From: Chitinophagaceae bacterium
GTDB taxonomy: Bacteria; Bacteroidota; Bacteroidia; Chitinophagales; Chitinophagaceae
Assembly (NCBI GenBank): GCA_014379785.1
Contig: JACMLD010000276.1
Coordinates: 1 to 16,459 of the forward strand
Reading direction: 5' to 3'
Length of the DNA stretch: 16,459 nt
Both the position numbers and the translations under genes were made by a program. The notes under the pieces are model-generated. The model searched no databases. It saw nothing but the letters and a program-made list of their open reading frames with translations, and had not been told where the DNA came from. This document shows, piece after piece, positions 6,897-13,069 of the stretch (positions are counted from its first letter, which is position 1; every line of letters begins with the position of its first letter).

Positions 6897-7793
6897 TTAG
6901 TTTCTTAATTTGAAATTGAATACAATCGTGCCGACTGATTCTTCGGTTCCGGGATTAAATTTTATTTGTTGTGCTTTCCGGAGTGCAATTGCTTTGAGGG
7001 AGGCATCAGATGTTGTAGACCCTTTTGGCTGATAAGATGCAGACGTTACATTTCCATTTGCATCCACCTTTATATCTACTGAAATTTTGTTGTTTTCGTT
7101 GAACTCATCCTCAAAGGAAGGTAAGCTTCTCCATTTACGTCCCTGGAGTCCGCGGGAGATGGTAATCCCTCCGTTGCCAGTGCCTCCGGGTCCAGCGTAA
7201 TTTTTGCTGTTTGGATCTCCTCCGGGTCTGCCCTGGTCTCCTTTGCCACTCGTGATGCCTTCACTACCACCTTTTTTATAAGTGTCAGCTTCATTGCCGC
7301 CTGGACCAGTGCCATTTACACCTTTCATCTGTGCTTTTGGACGCTGAACAGGTGGTGCAGGAGTAGGATTTTCTACCGGAACAGTTTTCTTCGGAACGTT
7401 TTTAGCAATGTCTTTTTCCGGAATTTTTGTTGCTTCAGGTTTTGAAACGGGTGGTTTCTTTATTTCCGGAGCATCGGGATCCTTGTCGTCTGTCACCGGA
7501 TCTTTTACAGGTTCTTCTTTTTCAACATCCTGTTTTGGAGGGGTGTATTGCTGGCGGTCCTGCGGAGCAGGTGCACCCGGTTCAAAAGGCTGACTATTGC
7601 CAAGCCCGAGATCGGTATTGCCCAGGTTTACCTCCATTCCTTCTTCCACGGGTGGAAGTGGAGCAACCGGAGCCGACCAGCCAACCAATATGAAAATCAA
7701 TAAAAGCAGACCAAGAATCGCGGCGGTCATCGTTCCTGCCTGGATATTTTTCCTGCTTTCAAAATTGTCGTGCATGTTGATTGAATTTGCCAT
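6897..7793 (-). CDS. TonB-like energy transducer protein
   Basis: A 298-residue inner-membrane protein built like a TonB-type energy transducer. A short cytoplasmic head (to about residue 19) is followed by one transmembrane helix (about 20-39, AGTMTAAILGLLLLIFILVG). A long proline-, lysine- and glutamate-rich periplasmic linker (about 41-160) and a glycine-rich segment (about 160-215) come next. The C-terminal domain (about 222-298) reads VDIKVDANGNVTSASYQPKG ... ALRKAQQIKFNPG ... GTIVFNFKLRN, a beta-alpha-beta TonB-C-like fold. Such proteins link the proton-driven ExbB/ExbD complex to outer-membrane transporters. In related genomes I recall this type of gene following exbB/exbD and preceding folC; here folC is next but no exbB/exbD genes precede it. 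The ATG at 7793 is used; ATG 7775 is also possible. Confidence 0.85.
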   Translation of the reverse strand: MANSINMHDNFESRKNIQAGTMTAAILGLLLLIFILVGWSAPVAPLPPVEEGMEVNLGNTDLGLGNSQPFEPGAPAPQDRQQYTPPKQDVEKEEPVKDPVTDDKDPDAPEIKKPPVSKPEATKIPEKDIAKNVPKKTVPVENPTPAPPVQRPKAQMKGVNGTGPGGNEADTYKKGGSEGITSGKGDQGRPGGDPNSKNYAGPGGTGNGGITISRGLQGRKWRSLPSFEDEFNENNKISVDIKVDANGNVTSASYQPKGSTTSDASLKAIALRKAQQIKFNPGTEESVGTIVFNFKLRN

Positions 7794-7822
7794 ATAAAGT
7801 TACGCTGACTATACCAACGCTG

Positions 7823-7830
7823 CAAGTATA
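7823..7830 (-). promoter_or_regulatory. Possible -7 promoter element of the TonB-like gene
   Basis: On the minus strand this reads TATACTTG, one mismatch from TAnnTTTG. It lies 29 bp upstream of the TonB-like start codon, giving a plausible short leader. No clear TTTG at the -33 position is present, so support is modest. Confidence 0.3.
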
Positions 7831-7872
7831 ATGCTAATTACGTTTCGCTGCCCCGGAGATATGTTAAAATTC

Positions 7873-7904
7873 GTTGATCAGTTGATTTGTTGACCCGTTG
7901 ATTC
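7873..7904. repeat. Four tandem GTTGAnnn octamers
   Basis: Four consecutive 8-bp units read GTTGATCA, GTTGATTT, GTTGACCC and GTTGATTC, followed by a partial fifth (GTTTAGGT). They lie in the 168-bp gap between the TonB-like and SDR genes, next to a possible repeat remnant. The periodicity is direct observation; no function is known to me. Slippage or binding-site arrays are possible explanations. Confidence 0.65.
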
Positions 7905-7917
7905 GTTTAGGTAAGTT

Positions 7918-7953
7918 CATCGAGGTCGGACGCAGCGAGATGGAGGAATCTTG
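7918..7953. repeat. Possible degenerate copy of the 1291-1390 repeat
   Basis: The segment TCAT..CGAGGTCGGA..CGCAGCGAG..TGGAGGAATCTT resembles, with several mismatches and gaps, the reverse complement of the right half of the palindromic repeat at 1291-1390 (TCATTTCGAC..GCGAAGCGATG..TGGAGAAATC). It looks like a decayed half element lacking the second end. By-eye alignment only. Confidence 0.35.
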
Positions 7954-7961
7954 ATCATTGC

Positions 7962-8699
7962 TTAGATCCTTTTGTAAACCGATACAGGCATCGCTTTTAA
8001 CAACCATGCGATCAACTTCCATCTTTGAGTGACGTAGATTTTTCTTTTTTTTGATTCAATCGCACGGTATATCTGCTGCGTCGCTTTGGCAACCGGCGCT
8101 ACCCAAAACCGTTTGTTTCCCTTTGCAGCTTTCGTATCAACAAATCCCGGTTGAATATCGGTGATAAAAATATTGGCGCGGGTTTTTGAGGACCTGATAA
8201 ACAGACCTTCCATATAAATGCTCATGAATGCTTTGCTGGCACTATAAGCCGGTGCCAGACCGTTTCCCCGTATGGACGCGATGGAAGAGGTGGCGGCAAT
8301 CTGTCCACTTCCTAGCCTGAGAAAGTAGTTGTACGCCCAGCCAACGATTTCCACAAAACCGTTTACATTGATGTCTACAGTTTTCTTTTCGGTTTTAAAA
8401 TCGAGGTTGTCCGTTACTTCGCCAAAGCCGGCATTGTAAATTAACAGGTCGAGTCCGCCAAGTTTTGCCACGAGCGCTTCCAGTTGCAGGATATTGTCAT
8501 TTCCGCAAACATCAAAACAGCTTTTCTCCACAACTGAATTTTTGTGCTCCTGCTGGAATGTTTCCAGCAGATCCTGTCGGCGGCCGGTGATGCCGATTCG
8601 ACAACCTGCTTTTAAATAAAGCGCTGCCAATTCACGACCAATACCTGAAGTGGCTCCGACAATGATGACCGATTTACCTGAAGAAGACGTCATAAGCAA
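7962..8699 (-). CDS. Short-chain dehydrogenase/reductase (SDR)
   Basis: A 245-residue classical SDR oxidoreductase. The NAD(P)-binding motif VGATSGIG is at 14-21, followed by ITGRR (arginines suggest NADP preference). NAGFG is at 89-93, with catalytic Ser near 138-139 (AATSSIAS) and the YSASK pair Tyr152/Lys156. PGFVDTK follows the active site as usual. The C-terminal 40 residues are basic and hydrophobic (KLIAWLLKAMPVSVYKRI), possibly membrane-associating. It is last in a cluster with radical SAM, EamA and TSUP genes. Its ATG at 8699 overlaps the TSUP gene by 26 bp (20 bp if ATG 8693 is used), so it is almost certainly co-transcribed. The substrate is unknown. Confidence 0.92.
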   Translation of the reverse strand: MLMTSSSGKSVIIVGATSGIGRELAALYLKAGCRIGITGRRQDLLETFQQEHKNSVVEKSCFDVCGNDNILQLEALVAKLGGLDLLIYNAGFGEVTDNLDFKTEKKTVDINVNGFVEIVGWAYNYFLRLGSGQIAATSSIASIRGNGLAPAYSASKAFMSIYMEGLFIRSSKTRANIFITDIQPGFVDTKAAKGNKRFWVAPVAKATQQIYRAIESKKRKIYVTQRWKLIAWLLKAMPVSVYKRI

Positions 8700-9438
8700 A
8701 TCTCAGTATTGTTGCGCTGACAACAATCAGAAAAAAAATGCGGATAAAAGAATTTCCTTTCAGCAAAGCGAACCGTGCGCCGATCATTCCCCCTGCGCTG
8801 TTGAAGATGGCCATGGGTATGGCAATTTCGTAAATGATTTTGCCACTGGCAGCAAAAAACAGAATTGAACCAAAGTTGGTTGCCAGATTTACAAACTTCG
8901 CGTTGGCGCTCGCCTTCAGAAAATCAAAACCCATCACGCTGATAAAACAAAGAACCAGGAAGCTGCCTGCACCGGGCCCGATAAAACCATCGTAGAATCC
9001 GATGATGACGCTGATGAGTACTGCATAAATGAGCTGACGCATTTCCGAATGTTCTTTGGCTGCATGCCTGCCAAAATTTTTATTCGAATACGTGTATATC
9101 GCCACTGCTGTAAGTACCACAAGCAGCAGTGGTTTCATAAATGAATTGCTGACACTGACTAGCAATGCAGATCCTGCAAAGGCAGAAAAGAATGCAATTG
9201 TCGCCATCAGCGCCAGGCGCATGTAATTGAGTTTCACCTTGCCAGCATACTGTACCGCAGCGAAGGCGGTGCCGCAAAATGCTGGAATTTTCAACGTGCC
9301 GATCACGGAAGAAACTGCGTACTGTGGCAGCAACACCAGGGCTGCGGGAGTCTGTATCAGTCCGCCACCGCCAACAACTGCATCTACAAAGCCGGCAGCG
9401 AATGCGGCAATGCACAATATGATGAGCTCGGATGTCAA
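8674..9438 (-). CDS. TSUP (TauE/SafE, DUF81) family membrane transporter
   Basis: A 254-residue polytopic inner-membrane protein of the TSUP family, whose known members move sulfite, sulfonates such as sulfoacetate, or other small organic anions. Two glycine-rich half-repeat signatures are present: GFVDAVVGGGGLIQTPA (about 16-32) and GFYDGFIGPGAGSFL (about 147-161). About eight hydrophobic segments are separated by short loops, with one charged loop near 120-134 (NFGRHAAKEHSEMR). The C-terminal AIPMAIFNSAGGMIGARFALLKG is also family-typical. It starts one base after the EamA stop and overlaps the SDR downstream, so it is part of a compact cluster. The substrate cannot be predicted from sequence. 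Confidence 0.9.
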   Translation of the reverse strand: MTSELIILCIAAFAAGFVDAVVGGGGLIQTPAALVLLPQYAVSSVIGTLKIPAFCGTAFAAVQYAGKVKLNYMRLALMATIAFFSAFAGSALLVSVSNSFMKPLLLVVLTAVAIYTYSNKNFGRHAAKEHSEMRQLIYAVLISVIIGFYDGFIGPGAGSFLVLCFISVMGFDFLKASANAKFVNLATNFGSILFFAASGKIIYEIAIPMAIFNSAGGMIGARFALLKGNSFIRIFFLIVVSATILRFAYDVFFR

Positions 9439-9439
9439 G

Positions 9440-10366
9440 TCAGGTTTTTGATTTTTTCAGATTTGCAACAAGGAGTCCTCCAAAAACAAGTATGGCGCTG
9501 ATGATATGGATACCTGTTATTTTTTCTCCTAAAAAAATAACGGCTTCAATACTGCTGAATATCGGAATGAGGTTTCCGAACAGGGCAGTGCGTGCTGAAC
9601 CGAGTCTTGCGATAGCAGCATTCCAGCAAAGAAATGAAACAACCGAGGTGCCGGCGCCAAGATATAGTATGATCAGAAAGAGGTTTGTATTCCATTGAAT
9701 GGGGGCCGCGTTCGCTCTTTCAATGAGAAAGAAAGGGAACAGCATCAGTGTGCCCGCCAGGAAAATGATGAATAAAAAAGACAGTGCCGAAATACCTACT
9801 GGCTTTCGTTTTACCAGTGTATTGTAAATGGCAAACATCAATGCACCGAGAAGCACCCACCAGTCACCCTTAGAAAATCTGAACGCGAGCAGTGTGTCAA
9901 TACTGCCTTTCGACAAAAGGATCAGTATTCCTGCCACGCATATAACGATGCCGGTTATGCGAAGAATGCTAAGTCTTTCTTTCAGAAATATCACTGCGAG
10001 TACGGTTGCCATGATGGGCGAGGAGGTAGTGCCAACGAGGGCCAGGTTGATGGCTGGAGTATAATGTGCGGCAACATATACAAATGTGTTGAAAAGTGCA
10101 ATCCCGGTGAGTGCCACCCAAAACAGGTACTGGTAAGATTTTCTGATGATGACAATGTCCTGCCTTACTGTTTTCCATGCAATTGCACCTATGAGTGCTG
10201 TAGCAAGAAGCCAGCGAAAAAAAGCGAGTCCCACCGGCGGTATCTGTTGAATAACCCCCCTTGCTACTACAAAATTTCCGGACCAGATGATTGTTGCAAG
10301 AATTGCGAGCCCAATGCCCGCAAGTATTTTGTTGTCGGAATTTGCGGTGACGGACTGTTGATTCAT
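9440..10366 (-). CDS. EamA-family (DMT superfamily) transporter
   Basis: A 308-residue inner-membrane protein with about ten transmembrane helices in two EamA repeats (roughly 14-150 and 165-302). Typical stretches are LAILATIIWSGNFVVARG and AFFRW in the first repeat. The second ends PIFSSIEAVIFLGEKITG.. followed by a hydrophobic helix ending GGLLVANLKK. EamA proteins are usually metabolite exporters (amino acids, nucleobases and similar compounds). Its ATG overlaps the stop of the radical SAM gene (ATGA, bases 10363-10366) and its stop is one base before the TSUP start, so the three genes are translationally coupled. The substrate is not determined; the context makes a compound related to the radical SAM product one possibility. 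Confidence 0.92.
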   Translation of the reverse strand: MNQQSVTANSDNKILAGIGLAILATIIWSGNFVVARGVIQQIPPVGLAFFRWLLATALIGAIAWKTVRQDIVIIRKSYQYLFWVALTGIALFNTFVYVAAHYTPAINLALVGTTSSPIMATVLAVIFLKERLSILRITGIVICVAGILILLSKGSIDTLLAFRFSKGDWWVLLGALMFAIYNTLVKRKPVGISALSFLFIIFLAGTLMLFPFFLIERANAAPIQWNTNLFLIILYLGAGTSVVSFLCWNAAIARLGSARTALFGNLIPIFSSIEAVIFLGEKITGIHIISAILVFGGLLVANLKKSKT

Positions 10367-11664
10367 CGTGCAAAGTCCTTTTCAAAATCGCCCCGGATGC
10401 GTTCTGCAGGAGGGTTGAAATAGCCATACTTCAGCTTTGGAAACTCATCATGAATCAGCTCCTGCAACTGTTTTATACCCATACACTCTCCTGTATCTGT
10501 AGCGCCGATTTTGCCAAGATACCAGTCGGGGTCAATATTGAAATTGCGCCATTGTATCATGGTGAGGTCCGTCTCAATGATCAGTTTTCTGAGCGCTTCA
10601 TATTCTTCCGCGCTGTCAGTCATTCCGGGAAAAACAAAGTAGTTGATACTTGCCCATCCGCCAAAATCGCGCATCACCTTGAGACTGTCAACGATGTCCT
10701 CAAACCTGTAGTTATTGGGTCTGTAATATGCTTCGTAAATATGTTTTCTGGCCGAGTTGGTGCTGACGCGGATACTATTGAGTCCGGCTTCGCAAAGTGC
10801 ACGTACCGCATCTGGTTTTGATCCGTTTGTATTGATATTGATGCTGCCGCGGCTGGTATGTTTGCGCATTTCGCGGATAGATACCCTGATGGTTTCCCAC
10901 ATCAGCAATGGTTCACCTTCGCAACCCTGGCCAAATGAAACAATCGGAAATGGTGCTTCCTGCAGATGGGGCACCGTGAACTCAACAATCTCTTCCGCAC
11001 TTGGCTTGAATGTGAGCCTGTCTTGTGTTGATGGAATGGTTTCTTCCAATGGCTGAAAAGAAATACAGCCGATGCAGTTGGCGTTGCAGGCGGGGCTGGT
11101 TGGGACAGGGCATTCCCATCTTTCCAGGAAAAAATTTCTGGAAGCGGGGCAGTGGTAGGTGAGACAACAATTTTCCGCAAGATGTTTAACCAGCCTGTTG
11201 TGCGGATAAGCTGTCATTATTTTTTTTACTCCATGTTCAATTAGTTCGTTGTCGTATCCGGATGACTCCTGCCTGATGTCTCTTTCTATTCTCACGGCAG
11301 GCACGAAGAACTTGCCATCCTGCCAGCCCGCGGCTGTGTAGCAGAATAGGGGCAGCGTGGGCGCATCAGGGCCGGTCTCGTATGCGGCCAGGTAAAGTCC
11401 GGTATGCGCCGGAGGGATAAATGCTGCAACCGCCCAGCCTTTTTCGCAAAGACGCATTTCGCCGGTCCGGGTATCAATTCCAATGCCGCGCCTTCCGGGC
11501 AACTCATACAGTGAGCCACCTTCGGGTAACTCCATCCATTCATCCCCGGGCACGGGAAGTGCGTCCCAGCCGCTGCGACCGGTGGCAAAAAGGGTTTCGT
11601 CTTCGAATATTGTCCCTTTCCCATCAGAATAAAGCAGAAACGGACTTTGTGATAGTGCGGCCAT
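10363..11664 (-). CDS. Uncharacterised radical SAM protein with N-terminal extension
   Basis: A 433-residue radical SAM enzyme of no family I can name. The 4Fe-4S motif is C193-NAN-C197-IG-C200 (CX3CX2C); the residue before the last cysteine is Gly, not the usual aromatic. The core continues with a GEP motif (QGCEGEP, 246-252), SININTNGS (283-291 region), LNSIRVSTNS and NYFVFPGMTD, a partial TIM-barrel pattern. About 165 residues of unrelated, beta-rich sequence precede the core. A cysteine group just before the cluster (Cys166, Cys167, Cys172, Cys185) could bind an extra Fe-S cluster or zinc. There is no C-terminal SPASM domain. It is the first gene of a four-gene cluster with two transporters and an SDR. 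A role in cofactor, peptide or nucleic acid modification is possible; none is shown. Confidence 0.88.
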   Translation of the reverse strand: MAALSQSPFLLYSDGKGTIFEDETLFATGRSGWDALPVPGDEWMELPEGGSLYELPGRRGIGIDTRTGEMRLCEKGWAVAAFIPPAHTGLYLAAYETGPDAPTLPLFCYTAAGWQDGKFFVPAVRIERDIRQESSGYDNELIEHGVKKIMTAYPHNRLVKHLAENCCLTYHCPASRNFFLERWECPVPTSPACNANCIGCISFQPLEETIPSTQDRLTFKPSAEEIVEFTVPHLQEAPFPIVSFGQGCEGEPLLMWETIRVSIREMRKHTSRGSININTNGSKPDAVRALCEAGLNSIRVSTNSARKHIYEAYYRPNNYRFEDIVDSLKVMRDFGGWASINYFVFPGMTDSAEEYEALRKLIIETDLTMIQWRNFNIDPDWYLGKIGATDTGECMGIKQLQELIHDEFPKLKYGYFNPPAERIRGDFEKDFAR

Positions 11665-11729
11665 AAAATGATTTGCGCCGGGCCAATTCCCGCCGAACCC
11701 GCAAATTTCGTTTATTTCATGGGATTTTC
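11665..11729. other. Intergenic region upstream of the radical SAM cluster
   Basis: A 65-bp gap between the membrane protein stop and the radical SAM start. On the minus strand GAAATTTG (plus 11702-11709) matches TAnnTTTG except at the first base and would give a leader of about 30 nt, but no -33 TTTG is visible. A weak promoter or read-through from the upstream gene are both possible. Confidence 0.3.
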
Positions 11730-12332
11730 CTAAGCGTGGCCAAGGTAATGGCGACAGAAATCGTGGATGCGGTCAAGCTCTTCGAACTGAAGGTTTCTGC
11801 GCAGGGTGAAATGGTAGATTTTGCTGGTGGATGTCTCGATGGTTATCCGGTCATAACCGGCGTCAATATGGTTGATGTTGGCCCACAGGAAGAATCGGCT
11901 GCTCGGCAAGCCTGAGATCGTTATGCCTATATGATTAAACGCCACCATTTCTACCAGGGCGGCTTTTCTTTCGCAATAGAATATATAAAAGTAGCATGCA
12001 GCGATGAGGGTCAGAAATATGCCGAGAACCCAATTCTCCTGCAGAAGCAGCATGGAAGCCGCGCCGGTGAAGATGACGCACTCTATCAATCTGAAAGCAA
12101 GGTTCACTTTGGGGAGTTCGAGCAGAATATTTCTGCTGGTAAAAACAATTACGGCTATGTCCAGCGCTATGATCAGCTGACACCAAAAATAAAGATGGTT
12201 GAATTTTGGCTGGTGAAACTGGTTGAAAGCGTTGACGATGATGAGGAGTGCCGCTACGAGGTGAAGGAGCCGGCCGACCTTTTTAAGGTTCTCATACGCC
12301 GGGTGGACGATGGAGATGGCGAGTGCATTCAT
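11730..12332 (-). CDS. Membrane protein with PH-like C-terminal domain (A)
   Basis: A 200-residue protein of unknown function. Four hydrophobic helices are visible at about 18-36, 46-65, 78-97 and 101-119. A soluble, beta-rich C-terminal domain (about 126-200) follows: VAFNHIGITISGLPSS..FFLWANINHIDAGYDRITIET, ending in a helix (FEELDRIHDFCRHYL). This pattern looks like a small bacterial PH-like fold, as in membrane-anchored YcxB-type proteins, but that is my reading of the strand pattern only. The gene encoded at 12506-13069 has the same layout and similar spacing of key hydrophobic and aromatic residues, suggesting divergent paralogues. A long inverted repeat lies between them. Likely start is ATG 12332, with a possible weak AGAGG upstream. 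Confidence 0.7.
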   Translation of the reverse strand: MNALAISIVHPAYENLKKVGRLLHLVAALLIIVNAFNQFHQPKFNHLYFWCQLIIALDIAVIVFTSRNILLELPKVNLAFRLIECVIFTGAASMLLLQENWVLGIFLTLIAACYFYIFYCERKAALVEMVAFNHIGITISGLPSSRFFLWANINHIDAGYDRITIETSTSKIYHFTLRRNLQFEELDRIHDFCRHYLGHA

Positions 12333-12373
12333 GCGGATTTTTTCCTCTGATGCGGATAATGAGAAATTCCATA

Positions 12374-12510
12374 AAAGGGGAGGAAGGAAAGTTCTTAGTT
12401 CTTGGTTTTTAGTTCTTAGGGTCTCCGAAACTATTTACGTCATGCTAGCGACTTTCGCAGTCCTTAAGAACTAAAAACCAAGAACTAAGAACTTCTTTTC
12501 CCCCTTTACC
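12374..12510. repeat. Long inverted repeat with perfect 29-bp arms
   Basis: Arms at 12390-12418 and 12465-12493 are perfect reverse complements over 29 bp. Each is itself built from AGTTCTTAG-like subunits (AGTTCTTAG, TTCTTGGTTTTT, AGTTCTTAG). Pairing continues imperfectly inward for about 14 bp on each side (around CCGAAACT and its partner) and outward through purine/pyrimidine tracts (AAAGGGG.. and ..CCCCTTT), leaving a loop of about 15-20 bases. The outer right flank touches the stop codon of the 12506-13069 gene. The transcript would fold into a very long hairpin separating the two membrane-protein genes. It may be a MITE-like element, a terminator or an mRNA-stability structure. Confidence 0.8.
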
Positions 12511-13069
12511 CTTTTAACTTTAAACTTTCAGATTTCATTCTCTCCTCACAATATTCATTAAAATCATCCACCTCCACATCAGACTCCTCATCAACAGTCT
12601 CTCTCTGGAAAAGCCGGTTGTTTTTGAAGTCGAGCGTCAGCAGATCGTCGCGGAGCATCACATTGTTAAACTCTGTCCAGCTATAACGGCGACGTATAAG
12701 CGAATTGATTACTACCTTGTCATCACTGAAGCCGACTTCCAGGGGAAACTTTGCCTGCTTCTCGATAAGTCCCATCAGTAAAAAAGGAATAGCGAGCCAA
12801 TTGAGAAAGGGCATCGCAATCCAGGCAGTGCCGGCAATGAGCAATGCCGTCTGATAATTAACGGCCTTGCCTTTTTTTTGCTGATAAATATTCTTACCAA
12901 CGATAAGAGCGATGATCAGCGGCACAATAAAATAAATGATTTTTCGGTCAGCAGAAAGTGCAAGCTCGCGCAGAAAAAGAAGCACTGATACAATCAGCAT
13001 CAGTATTGATATGGTATCTATGAGACGACGGTTGTTATTACGGAGTGTTACTACGTATGGATATATCAT
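12506..13069 (-). CDS. Membrane protein with PH-like C-terminal domain (B)
   Basis: A 187-residue protein of unknown function. Hydrophobic segments lie at about 17-34, 43-60, 73-89 and 90-101, the last two close together. A C-terminal beta-rich domain follows, VGFSDDKVVINSLIRRRYSWTEFNNVMLRDDLLTLDF (about 112-148), with an acidic tail and a terminal helix (VDDFNEYCEERMK). This order and the V-F / I-S / R-[FY]-W / D-LT residue pattern match the protein at 11730-12332, hinting at paralogy. The start is set at ATG 13069, which overlaps the ureohydrolase stop (ATGA); an upstream ATG at 13099 would overlap that gene by 34 bp and is less likely. Translational coupling to the ureohydrolase is expected. 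Function unknown. Confidence 0.72.
   Translation of the reverse strand: MIYPYVVTLRNNNRRLIDTISILMLIVSVLLFLRELALSADRKIIYFIVPLIIALIVGKNIYQQKKGKAVNYQTALLIAGTAWIAMPFLNWLAIPFLLMGLIEKQAKFPLEVGFSDDKVVINSLIRRRYSWTEFNNVMLRDDLLTLDFKNNRLFQRETVDEESDVEVDDFNEYCEERMKSESLKLKG

Noticed and set aside
7873..7904. CRISPR-like array
   Set aside because: The units are only 8 bp with no spacers, far too short and contiguous for CRISPR repeats.
11931..12350. A 139-codon plus-strand open frame
   Set aside because: It is antisense to the membrane protein at 11730-12332, which has a coherent helix and domain pattern; the antisense product is charged and featureless.
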